Assembly (NCBI GenBank): GCA_023701265.1
Contig: JAMPXI010000016.1
Coordinates: forward strand, 1 to 32,954
From: Desulfuromonadales bacterium
GTDB lineage: Bacteria > Desulfobacterota > Desulfuromonadia > Desulfuromonadales > BM103
DNA: 32,954 nt
Direction of reading: 5' to 3'
Shown here: piece after piece, positions 9,666-17,733 of the stretch
Layout of the letters: every line of letters begins with the position of its first letter
Position numbering within the stretch: position 1 is the stretch's first letter
Notes under the pieces: generated by a model
Databases searched by the model: none
What the model was told of the DNA's origin: nothing
The model's input: only the letters and a program-made list of their open reading frames with translations
Made by a program: the position numbers and the translations under genes

Positions 9666-10586
9666 ATGGAGATGCTGGCCCGCACCGCGTTGCACCTGAC
9701 CCTGCTCCTGCTCTTCGCCCCGCTGCTGCAGGGGGTGATCGTCAGGACCAAGGCGCTGTTTGCCGGTCGGGTCGGGGCCCCGCTACTGCAGCCGTATTAC
9801 GATCTGGCACGGCTGCTGCGCAAGGAGTGCGTTTTCAGCCGCACCACCACCTGGGTCTTCCTGGCCGGACCGGCGGCCGGCGTGGCGGTGCCGATCCTCG
9901 CCGCCCTGTTCATGCCGTTCGGCGCGCTCCCCGCCCCGATTGCCTTCACCGGCGACCTGCTGCTGTTCGTCTATCTCTTTGGTGTGGCACGTTTTTTCAC
10001 CGTGGCGTCGGCGCTGGACACCGGTTCGAGTTTTGAAGGGATGGGGGGGGCCCGCGAGGTGACCTTTGCCTGTCTGGCGGAGCCGATCGTGCTCTTCTGC
10101 CTGATCGTCCTGGCCTGCATCGCCGACGCCATGTCGCTCACCGCGCTGCTCGGTCCGCACCTGGCCGCAACCTGGCGCGGACCCGCCGGCCTTTCCCTCG
10201 GGCTGGTGGTGGTCTGTCTGCTGGTGGTCCTGCTGGTGGAGAATTCGCGCATCCCCTTCGATGACCCGAACACCCACCTGGAACTGACCATGATCCACGA
10301 AGTCATGGTCCTCGACCACAGCGGACCGCCCTTCGCGATGGTACTCTACGGCGCGGCCCTCAAGCTGATGGTGCTCGGCGCCCCGATCGTGCGCCTGCTC
10401 CTGCCGGTGAACACCGGTTTCTGGGTGGTGGATGCCTTGGTGTTCCTGGGCGGGATGCTGCTGCTGGCGGTGCTGGTTGGCGTGATCGAATCGATCATGG
10501 CCCGTTTAAAGCTGGTGCGCATCCCGCAAGTGCTGATCGGTACCACCATGCTCTCCGGGTTCGCCCTGGTCCTGGTGCTGCGATGA
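9666..10586 (+). CDS. hyfC: HyfC/NuoH-like membrane subunit
   Basis: 306 aa; QPYYDLARLLRKECVFS, VVVCLLVVLLVENSRIPFDDPNTHLELTMIHEVMVLDHSGP: NuoH/HycD/HyfC family signature. Confidence 0.9.
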   Translation: MEMLARTALHLTLLLLFAPLLQGVIVRTKALFAGRVGAPLLQPYYDLARLLRKECVFSRTTTWVFLAGPAAGVAVPILAALFMPFGALPAPIAFTGDLLLFVYLFGVARFFTVASALDTGSSFEGMGGAREVTFACLAEPIVLFCLIVLACIADAMSLTALLGPHLAATWRGPAGLSLGLVVVCLLVVLLVENSRIPFDDPNTHLELTMIHEVMVLDHSGPPFAMVLYGAALKLMVLGAPIVRLLLPVNTGFWVVDALVFLGGMLLLAVLVGVIESIMARLKLVRIPQVLIGTTMLSGFALVLVLR

Positions 10587-10611
10587 ACGCGGCCGCCGGA
10601 GGCGTGAAGCC

Positions 10612-11250
10612 ATGACCGAACTGAGCAACCTCTGTCTGCTGCTGGTCATCCTGGTCAACTTCTTCGCCCTGGGGAGTTCCCGACTCGGTGCCTGCATCCA
10701 TGCGGTGGCCCTGCAGGGGGCGGTGCTGGCGCTACTGCCGCTGGCCACCCACGGCCTCAGCGTTCACACCCTGTTGCTGGCCGCCGGCGCCCTGGCCCTC
10801 AAGGGGATACTGATCCCCTGGCTGCTGCTGCGCGCGATCCGCGAGGTGCGCATCCGCCGCGAGATGGAACCGCTGATCGGTTTCGTCCCGACCCTGCTGC
10901 TCGGTGCGCTGGCCACCGCCGGGGCGTTCATCTTTGCCGACCTTTTGCCGCTGATCGACGCGCACCAGGGTGGACTGTTCATCCCGACCTCCCTGGCGAC
11001 CCTGTTCGCCGGATTTCTGCTGCTGATCAGCCGGCGCAAGGCGATCACCCAGGTGGTCGGCTACCTGATCCTGGAGAACGGCATCTTCATCTTTGGCATT
11101 CTGCTCGCCGAAGCGATGCCGCTGATGGTCGAGGCCGGCGTGCTCCTCGACCTGCTGGTTGCCGTGTTCGTCATGGGGATCGTCCTCGACCAGATCAACC
11201 GTGAATTCTCGACGCTCGACACCGAGCAGCTCTCCGCCCTCAAGGAATGA
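10612..11250 (+). CDS. hyfE: HyfE-like (NuoK-related) membrane subunit
   Basis: 212 aa, multiple TM helices; ISRRKAITQVVGYLILENGIFIFGILL resembles the HyfE/NuoK motif; position between hyfC and hyfF. Confidence 0.85.
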   Translation: MTELSNLCLLLVILVNFFALGSSRLGACIHAVALQGAVLALLPLATHGLSVHTLLLAAGALALKGILIPWLLLRAIREVRIRREMEPLIGFVPTLLLGALATAGAFIFADLLPLIDAHQGGLFIPTSLATLFAGFLLLISRRKAITQVVGYLILENGIFIFGILLAEAMPLMVEAGVLLDLLVAVFVMGIVLDQINREFSTLDTEQLSALKE

Positions 11251-11251
11251 G

Positions 11252-12682
11252 ATGATGCTCGCCGCCCTGATCCTTCTGCCGCTGGCGCTCGTCCCGGTCG
11301 CCTGGCTCGCTCCCTGGTACCGGGTGCGCTCGTGGCTGCTGCCGTTGGCCGGCACCATTCACCTGCTGCTGGTGGTGCTGGCACTGGGGAACGTCCCCGA
11401 CGCCGCTCCCGGCGAATGGATCGGTCTCGACCCGCTGTCGCGCCTGGTGCTGCTGGTTGCCAGCCCGCTCTACCTGGGGTGTGCCCTGTATGCGGTCGAC
11501 TACCTGGAGATGCGCCGCGAACGCGGCAACCGGACCATGGTTCCCTGCCTGCTGCTGTTCCTCTCCGCCCTGAGCATGGCGGCGATGTCCCGCCATCTTG
11601 GCCTGATGTGGCTGGCGCTGGAGACGACGACTCTGGCCAGTGCGCCGCTGATCTACTTCAATCGCAACCGGCTCTCCATCGAGGCGACCTGGAAATACCT
11701 GCTGATCTGCTCGGTGGGCATCGCCCTGGCCATGCTCGGCCTGCTCTTTTTCGCCTATGCCGCCCTGCGCGGCGGGGTGCCGGTCAGCCTGCTGCTCAGC
11801 GATCTGCTGGCCGCCGGTCCGGTCCTCTCCCGTCCCTGGCTGCATGCCGGCTTCGTCCTGCTGCTGGTCGGTTTCGGCACCAAGATGGGACTCGCGCCGC
11901 TGCATGCTTGGAAGCCGGACGCCTACGGCGAGGCGCCGGGGCTGGTCGGTGCGCTGCTCGCCGGGGGGCTGACCAGTCTGGCCTTCCTTGCCGTGTTGCG
12001 GACCATGCAGGTGATGGCGGCGGCCGGTGCCCAGGGAGTGGCCCGCCCCCTCCTCCTTGGCCTGGGGCTCCTCTCCCTGCTGCTGGCGGCGCTGTTCATG
12101 ATGCGCCAGGGCGATTTCAAGCGCATGCTCGCCTACTCCAGCATCGAACACATGGGGCTGTTGGCGGTGGGGGTCGGGATCGGCGGGCTGGCGACCTTCG
12201 GCGCGCTGCTGCACATGATCAACAACTCCTTGGCCAAAGGCTGCCTGTTCCTGAGCGCCGGCAACATTCACCGCGCCTTTGCCAGCAAGCGCCTTGCCGA
12301 CGTGCGCGGGGCGCTGGTCGCCCTGCCGTTCTCCGGGGCGCTCTTCCTCACGGCTTTCCTGGCCGTGACCGGCACGCCGCCCTTCGGCATTTTTCTGAGC
12401 GAGTTCACCATCCTGCGCGGCATCTTCGGCGCCGGGCAGCTCTGGGTCGGCCTGGCGGTGCTGGTGCTGCTGGCCACCGTGTTCATCGGCATGGGCGCCT
12501 CGGTGCTCGCCGTCTCCCAGGGTGAGCCGACCGAGCGCGACCTGGCCTTCACCGACCGCTTCCTGCTGGTCGCTCCGCCGCTGCTGCTGCTGCTTGCCGT
12601 CCTGTTCCTCGGCCTGTACATTCCCGAGTCGTTGCGTCTGCTGCTCGAGCAGGCGCAGGCGCTGGTCGAGGGGGGGACATGA
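11252..12682 (+). CDS. hyfF: HyfF-like antiporter-type membrane subunit (NuoL/M/N family)
   Basis: MMLAALILLPLAL...; FGTKMGLAPLHAWKPDAYGEAPGLVGALLAGG, FKRMLAYSSIEHMG; internal start within the listed 11159 ORF. Confidence 0.88.
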   Translation: MMLAALILLPLALVPVAWLAPWYRVRSWLLPLAGTIHLLLVVLALGNVPDAAPGEWIGLDPLSRLVLLVASPLYLGCALYAVDYLEMRRERGNRTMVPCLLLFLSALSMAAMSRHLGLMWLALETTTLASAPLIYFNRNRLSIEATWKYLLICSVGIALAMLGLLFFAYAALRGGVPVSLLLSDLLAAGPVLSRPWLHAGFVLLLVGFGTKMGLAPLHAWKPDAYGEAPGLVGALLAGGLTSLAFLAVLRTMQVMAAAGAQGVARPLLLGLGLLSLLLAALFMMRQGDFKRMLAYSSIEHMGLLAVGVGIGGLATFGALLHMINNSLAKGCLFLSAGNIHRAFASKRLADVRGALVALPFSGALFLTAFLAVTGTPPFGIFLSEFTILRGIFGAGQLWVGLAVLVLLATVFIGMGASVLAVSQGEPTERDLAFTDRFLLVAPPLLLLLAVLFLGLYIPESLRLLLEQAQALVEGGT

Positions 12683-14196
12683 GTCCGCTGCGCGCCGCAG
12701 TCCCGCTGGCCAACGGCGGTGCGGTCCCCCTGGCCAATCTGCCGCTGCTCGGCCGGGGGCATTTCACCGGGGCGCTGCTCGCCGAAGTTGCCGAGGGGGC
12801 GCGGGTTGCCGCCTGTTTTGCCGTCCCCGTCGGCAGCGCCCTTGAACTGTATGCCGTGCTGGCCCGCGATGCGCACGGCGATCTGGCGATCCTGCGCACC
12901 GAAATCGGCGGCGAATATCCCTCGCTGGCGTTGCGCTGTCCCGAACTGCAGCTGTTCGAGCGCGAGATCGCCGAACAGTTCGGCAGCATCCCGACCGGTC
13001 ACCCCTGGTTCAAGCCGGTGCGTTTTCACCGCAGCTGGAACGAGCGGGACGCCTGGGGGCGCGGTTTGGAGCGGCCGCAGCCGGCGGTGCAGGAGTTCTA
13101 CCGGGTGGAGGGGGAAGAGGTCCACGAGGTGGCGGTCGGCCCGGTGCATGCCGGGGTGATCGAGCCGGGGCACTTCCGTTTCCAGTGCCACGGCGAGCAG
13201 ATCATGCACCTGGAGATCGCCCTCGGCTACCAGCACCGCGATGTCGAACGGCTGCTCCTTAACGGCCCGCATCCGGCCACCCCCCACCAGATCGAGACGG
13301 TCGCCGGCGATACCAGCATCGGCCACGCCAGCGCCTGGAGCCAGGTGAGCGAGGCGCTGGCCGGCAGTGACCTGCCCGCGCGCGGCGCGGCGCTGCGCCT
13401 GGTAGCCATGGAACTGGAGCGGCTCGCCAACCACGTCGGCGATATCGGCGCCCTGGCCGGCGACATCGGCTTTCTTCCGACCGCGGCCTACTGTGGCCGG
13501 CTGCGCGGCGATTATCTGAATGCCACCGCCGTGCTGTGCGGCAACCGTTTCGGCCGCGGCCTGGTGCGCCCCGGCGGAGTGGCCGCCGACCTGAGCGATG
13601 AGCAGGCCGCCGCCCTGCGCGAGTGCCTCGTTGCGGTGGCTCGCGACACCCATGGCGCCCTGGAGCTGTTCTTCGACACGCCGTCGGTGCTTGCCCGCCT
13701 CGAAGGAACCGGGCATGTCGCCGTCGAAGACGCCGCCGCCGTCGGGCTGGTCGGCGTGGCGGCCCGCGCCTGCGGCCTGCAGCGTGATGCACGCAAGCAC
13801 CACCCGCTGGGGGCCTACCGGACGGCCGGGATCGAACCCGCCGTCAAATGGGGCGGCGATGTCTTTGCCCGGGCCGCGGTCCGGCAGCGGGAGATCGAAG
13901 ATTCGCTGGTCCTGATCGACAGCACCCTGGCCGCGCTGCCGTCGGGGCCGGTGCGGGCGGAGGGCGGAGCGCCACGGCCAAAAGCTCTGGCTGTGGCGCT
14001 GGTCGAGGGCTGGCGGGGGGAGATCGTCCACGCCGCCCTGACGGATGCTGCCGGCCGCTTCTCCCGCTACAAGATTGTCGACCCGTCGTTCCGCAACTGG
14101 ACCGGGTTGGCGCTGGCGCTGCGCGGCGAGCAGATTTCCGACTTCCCGCTATGCAACAAGAGTTTCAATCTGTCGTACTGCGGGTTTGACCTGTAG
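12679..14196 (+). CDS. hyfG: HyfG/NuoCD-like 'large subunit' lacking [NiFe]-ligand cysteine motifs (Ehr-type)
   Basis: 505 aa; NuoC-like N-terminus followed by NuoD/HycE-like domain (GPVHAGVIEPGHFRFQCHGEQIMHLEIALGYQHRDVERLL). Where hydrogenases have CGIC and DPCxxC, this has AGDT and FNLSYCGFDL-end. Confidence 0.88.
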   Translation: MSPLRAAVPLANGGAVPLANLPLLGRGHFTGALLAEVAEGARVAACFAVPVGSALELYAVLARDAHGDLAILRTEIGGEYPSLALRCPELQLFEREIAEQFGSIPTGHPWFKPVRFHRSWNERDAWGRGLERPQPAVQEFYRVEGEEVHEVAVGPVHAGVIEPGHFRFQCHGEQIMHLEIALGYQHRDVERLLLNGPHPATPHQIETVAGDTSIGHASAWSQVSEALAGSDLPARGAALRLVAMELERLANHVGDIGALAGDIGFLPTAAYCGRLRGDYLNATAVLCGNRFGRGLVRPGGVAADLSDEQAAALRECLVAVARDTHGALELFFDTPSVLARLEGTGHVAVEDAAAVGLVGVAARACGLQRDARKHHPLGAYRTAGIEPAVKWGGDVFARAAVRQREIEDSLVLIDSTLAALPSGPVRAEGGAPRPKALAVALVEGWRGEIVHAALTDAAGRFSRYKIVDPSFRNWTGLALALRGEQISDFPLCNKSFNLSYCGFDL

Positions 14197-14213
14197 TCGG
14201 GTAGAGAAGGACT

Positions 14214-14969
14214 ATGCTGAAGATCATTCGTGAACGTATCCGCCAGGGGCACCGCACCGCCAGCTATCCCAAGGAGGCGCCGGTGCTCCCCGAGCGTTTC
14301 CGTGGCGCTCCGCGGATCGTTCCGGAACTTTGCCGCGAAGGTTGCGGCGACTGCATCAAGGCCTGTCCGTTCGGGGCCATTGAAGGAACCGCCAACGGTC
14401 CGCGCCTCGACCTCGGCCGGTGCATCTTCTGCGGCGCCTGTGCCGCGGCCTGCCCGCACGGCGTGCTGGAATTTTCCCGTGACCACCGTCTGGCCGCGCG
14501 CCGCCGCGAGGATCTGCTGGCTGGTGCCGACGGGCACCGTCTGGCCGGGGCACTGGAGGGGGAGATGCGTCGCCTGTTCGGGCGATCGCTGAAGCTGCGC
14601 CAGGTCTCGGCGGGGGGGTGCAATGCCTGCGAGGCCGATCTCAACGTCCTCAATACCCTGGTCTTCGACCTCGCCCGCTTCGGCATCCAGTTCGTTGCCT
14701 CGCCGCGCCACGCCGACGGCCTGATGGTCACCGGGCCGGTCACCGAGAACATGCGTTTCGCCCTGCTCGAAACCTACGCGGCGCTCCCCGCGCCAAAGCT
14801 GGTCATCGCCTCCGGTGCCTGCGCCATCGCCGGCGGTCCGTTCCGCGGTTCTCCCGAGTGCCACGATGGCATCGGCGACCTTCTTCCCGTCGACCTTTAT
14901 ATCCCCGGCTGCCCGCCACACCCCTACACCGCCCTCGACGGTCTGCTGCGCCTGCTTGGCCGGCTGTAA
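14214..14969 (+). CDS. Fused 2x[4Fe-4S] ferredoxin (HyfH/NuoI-like) and HyfI/NuoB-like small subunit
   Basis: 251 aa; CREGCGDCIKACP and CIFCGACAAACP, then GGCNACEAD...GACAIAGGPF...PGCPPHP (NuoB/HyfI proximal cluster cysteines). Confidence 0.88.
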   Translation: MLKIIRERIRQGHRTASYPKEAPVLPERFRGAPRIVPELCREGCGDCIKACPFGAIEGTANGPRLDLGRCIFCGACAAACPHGVLEFSRDHRLAARRREDLLAGADGHRLAGALEGEMRRLFGRSLKLRQVSAGGCNACEADLNVLNTLVFDLARFGIQFVASPRHADGLMVTGPVTENMRFALLETYAALPAPKLVIASGACAIAGGPFRGSPECHDGIGDLLPVDLYIPGCPPHPYTALDGLLRLLGRL

Positions 14970-14974
14970 CGCAA

Positions 14975-15004
14975 AAAGGGCACCTTCGCGAGAAGGTGCC
15001 CTTT
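14975..15004. terminator. Bidirectional intrinsic terminator between hyfI-like and RDD genes
   Basis: AAAGGGCACCTTC-gcga-GAAGGTGCCCTTT, 13-bp perfect stem; T-run is on the minus-strand transcript. Confidence 0.8.
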
Positions 15005-15026
15005 GAAGATTCGTGCAGAGCTTAAG

Positions 15027-15467
15027 CTAAGCCGCCGCCCCGGGCGCGCTCCGTGCGCTCGCCTGCGCGGCGGCCCGTTCGTCGACAATCACGCAGCCGG
15101 ACACATAATCATGAAACGTCTGGTGCTTTTCGGTGAAAAACATCACCGCGAAACCTGCCCCAAGCGATACCACGGAGATCAGCTTCCCCCAATATCTGCC
15201 ACTCGCCCGCAAAAATCCCACGCGGTTTCCCTGCAGGCCGGTCACCTTCAGGCCGAGAACCTGCTTCCCCAGCGTTGCCTGCAACCCTGAACTTTCCATG
15301 GCCGCGTAGTAGATCCAGCCGGCGACATATTCCAACCCCTCGAATTGCGTCAACAGGGTGCGGCATATTGCCGTCAGAATGACCAGCACCGGCAGGTCGA
15401 TGAGGAAGGCAACCAGCCTTTTCCACGGGGATGCGTATTGCGGTTGGCTGGAAGACGAGCTGCTCAT
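15027..15467 (-). CDS. RDD family membrane protein
   Basis: MSSSSSSQPQYASPWKRLVAFLIDLPVLVILTAICRTLL...ATLGKQVLGLKVTGLQGNRVGFLRASGRYWGKLIS...; RDD domain pattern; AGGAGG upstream of the ATG at 15467. Confidence 0.85.
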   Translation of the reverse strand: MSSSSSSQPQYASPWKRLVAFLIDLPVLVILTAICRTLLTQFEGLEYVAGWIYYAAMESSGLQATLGKQVLGLKVTGLQGNRVGFLRASGRYWGKLISVVSLGAGFAVMFFTEKHQTFHDYVSGCVIVDERAAAQASARSAPGAAA

Positions 15468-15674
15468 GCGATGCCTCCTGATAAACGCAGTTCCCGTCAA
15501 CGGTGGCTGCGACCAAAGCAAAGGGAATAGCCGGCACTTCTCCAATGGTCAAGGCGGGAGAAATTACCCTTGAGCATTGGAATCCAACCGGGTATTTTGT
15601 CGATATTGTACGGTTTATCAGGCAGCCGAGCCAGTTTTTTCATCATCAATAGGATAATGGCGAGGATATGAAGA

Positions 15675-16175
15675 ATGATCACCGAAGCTGAAATCGACAA
15701 GGGACTTGTTACGCTTAAGGTTATCTGGTTCGCCATGCTGTTTTCTCTGGTCGTGTACCTGCTGGTCGCCATGCAGGTCGGAGACACGGTCAAAGTGTCC
15801 ATGGAGCCTAAGGTCGTTGAAATCCTCAGGGGGGTATTCTACGTCTTCTCATTCGTAATTCTGTTTGTGACAAAATTCATTCGCAAGATGGTCTTGTCAG
15901 CGAAAGGACGTTCCGCCAACCGTCCGGCGCAATCCTTGAGTCATCCAGTTCTTCAGAAATATATAACCTCAATGATGATCTCGCTGGCACTGTCCGAAAG
16001 TATCGGGATTTTCGGTTTTGTACTCTTCCTCCTGGGAAAGAACGCCCTGGACCTTTATGTGCTGATAGCGATTTCCGCCGCCGCCATGTTCATCTATCGC
16101 CCGAAAAAGGATGAGTTGGTCAGCCTGGCGCAGGAAGAGCAAATGAAGGCGGCCATCGATGGCACGGCCGGATGA
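15675..16175 (+). CDS. Hypothetical small membrane protein
   Basis: 166 aa with about four hydrophobic TM-like segments; start preceded by GAGGATATGAAG; family not recognised. Confidence 0.7.
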   Translation: MITEAEIDKGLVTLKVIWFAMLFSLVVYLLVAMQVGDTVKVSMEPKVVEILRGVFYVFSFVILFVTKFIRKMVLSAKGRSANRPAQSLSHPVLQKYITSMMISLALSESIGIFGFVLFLLGKNALDLYVLIAISAAAMFIYRPKKDELVSLAQEEQMKAAIDGTAG

Positions 16176-16326
16176 GATCGAAACCATCAAACAACGCATG
16201 TCCAGGGCAATATATTGCAGAGAGTGTGGAGGGGCTGTAGATAAAGTTTAACTTGATCTTGCATTTTTCTGATTTTGTATTTAAATAACGTTATTCACGA
16301 TAATTAAAATCTAAAAGGAGAATGCA

Positions 16327-16818
16327 ATGGCAACGTTATTGGAAATGGCAGCTGAAATCGTATCCGCCCACGCATCGGCAACCAGCATGAGCAAAGAAGA
16401 GCTTATTTCGGAAATCGCCAGCGTCTATCAGGCACTGGCTTCACTCGAAAAGGGTGAGGCCGTCACTGCTGGAGTTGCTGCCGAAGAAGCAGGTCCTGCA
16501 GTCTCGAAAAAGAAAGCCTTCGGCAAGGACAAGGTGTTCTGCATGATCTGCGGCAAGGGGATGAAGACCCTGTCCCGTCATCTGAAGACCGCTCACGATC
16601 TGAAGCCTGGTCAATATCGCAAGCAGTTCGGTATTCCCCGTACCCAGTCGCTGGCGGCCAAGAGCTATTCCGAATCCCGCCGGCAGATGGCTATCGATCG
16701 CGGCCTGGGTGACAAACTGGCGCTGGCTCGTGCCGCCAGGGGGAAGAAGGCGGCAGCGAAGCCTGCTGCTCCGAAGGCCAAGGCTGCGCCGAAAGCGAAA
16801 GCTGTGAAGAAGAAGTAA
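16327..16818 (+). CDS. MucR/Ros family zinc-finger transcriptional regulator with Lys/Ala/Pro-rich tail
   Basis: LLEMAAEIVSAHASATSMSKEELISEIASVYQAL; CMICGKGMKTLSRHLKTAH (C-x2-C-x9-H-x4-H); HDLKPGQYRKQFGIPRTQSLAAKSYSESRR; AAAKPAAPKAKAAPKAKAVKKK tail. AAAGGAG RBS. Confidence 0.92.
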   Translation: MATLLEMAAEIVSAHASATSMSKEELISEIASVYQALASLEKGEAVTAGVAAEEAGPAVSKKKAFGKDKVFCMICGKGMKTLSRHLKTAHDLKPGQYRKQFGIPRTQSLAAKSYSESRRQMAIDRGLGDKLALARAARGKKAAAKPAAPKAKAAPKAKAVKKK

Positions 16819-16847
16819 ATCATAAGTAAATCATACATTCTGAGTTG

Positions 16848-16889
16848 AAACGCTAAGGGCCGGGGATCAATCCCCGGCCCTTAGCGTTT
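16848..16889. terminator. Perfect 20-bp-stem hairpin terminator after the mucR-like gene
   Basis: AAACGCTAAGGGCCGGGGAT-ca-ATCCCCGGCCCTTAGCGTTT. Confidence 0.8.
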
Positions 16890-16982
16890 GCTGGTGTCCT
16901 GGGCCGAGCAAGATGACAGGGGCTCGAATTCTTTCAAGTACCCCGTGGGAGCTGAGCCCGCGCCCGGCAAGCGTTGTAGCTG

Positions 16983-17300
16983 TTGACAACAGGCAATGGT
17001 GTTGTTATGTTGTCCAACATGAAGGCATTGCTGATGTTGAAGGAACGGCATCCGGTTTCCGAGGTCGCTTTTGTCGAACTGGTGGTATGGCGTTTGCCGT
17101 CTCCCCTGCCGGGATGCGATCACGGTTTCAAGTATCGGCTGGCCCTGGTTGTGAATGGCCGTTGCGTGTTGCGTTACGATAACGAATCCGGCAAGGGCGA
17201 TCACAGGCACGCGGGCGAAAAGGAGACTCGCTACCGGTTCACAACTCCGCAGAAGCTGCTCAACGATTTCTGGAACGACGTCGACAACTGGAGGCCATGA
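16983..17300 (+). CDS. TumE/DUF6516-like putative toxin (true start may be 17007 or 17019)
   Basis: MLSNMKALLMLKERHPVSEVAFVELVVWRLPSPLPGCDHGFKYRLALVVNGRCVLRYDNESGKGDHRHAGEKETRYRF: matches my recollection of the TumE family pattern; followed at once by an HTH partner. Confidence 0.78.
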   Translation: MTTGNGVVMLSNMKALLMLKERHPVSEVAFVELVVWRLPSPLPGCDHGFKYRLALVVNGRCVLRYDNESGKGDHRHAGEKETRYRFTTPQKLLNDFWNDVDNWRP

Positions 17301-17301
17301 G

Positions 17302-17643
17302 ATGCGTACCGTAACCCTGGAAATTGCTTCCCGTGAGAAAGTCAGTCGCCGTTTTTTGCGGGCATTCGACGGTGAGCCACAAGGATCTTTCATCAGCTTT
17401 GAATCGCCTGAGCTGCTTTTCAAACTGATTTCCGGCAAGCGCTGGGATCTGCTCAAGGTTATGACCGGGGCCGGCCCGCTGACCATCAGGGAGGCAGCCC
17501 GGCGCATGAACCGGGATGTCAAGGCTGTGCATGGTGATGTTCACGCGCTGCTGAAGGTTGGCATTCTGGAGAAAACTGACAAAGGACAGATCGTTTTCCC
17601 TTACGATGCGGTCCATGTTGATTTCATGCTGAATGCGGCATGA
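17302..17643 (+). CDS. TumA/HVO_A0114-like winged-HTH putative antitoxin
   Basis: MRTVTLEIASREKVSRRFLRAFDGEPQGSFISFESPELLFKLISGKRWDLLKVMTGAGPLTIREAARRMNRDVKAVHGDVHALLKVGILEKTDKGQIVFPYDAVHVDF; starts 1 nt after the TumE-like stop. Confidence 0.8.
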   Translation: MRTVTLEIASREKVSRRFLRAFDGEPQGSFISFESPELLFKLISGKRWDLLKVMTGAGPLTIREAARRMNRDVKAVHGDVHALLKVGILEKTDKGQIVFPYDAVHVDFMLNAA

Positions 17644-17691
17644 CAGTTCCCAATTCACTCCTGGTTTAGCAACACCCTTGCCGCACCACAG

Positions 17692-17733
17692 AAAAAAGCC
17701 CCTCCGCACCGAGCAGAAGGGCTTTCTCTTTTT
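17692..17733. terminator. Intrinsic terminator between tumA-like gene and tRNA-Glu (bidirectional)
   Basis: AAAGCCC...GGGCTTT stem flanked by A6 on the left and TTTTTT on the right; acts as terminator for both strands. Confidence 0.7.

Noticed and set aside
12268-14031. 587-aa minus-strand ORF
   Set aside because: Shadow of hyfF/hyfG-like genes, which have clear family motifs on the plus strand.
12679-14196. Annotation as a functional [NiFe] hydrogenase-4 large subunit
   Set aside because: Neither ligand CxxC motif is present and no maturation extension exists; called Ehr-like instead.
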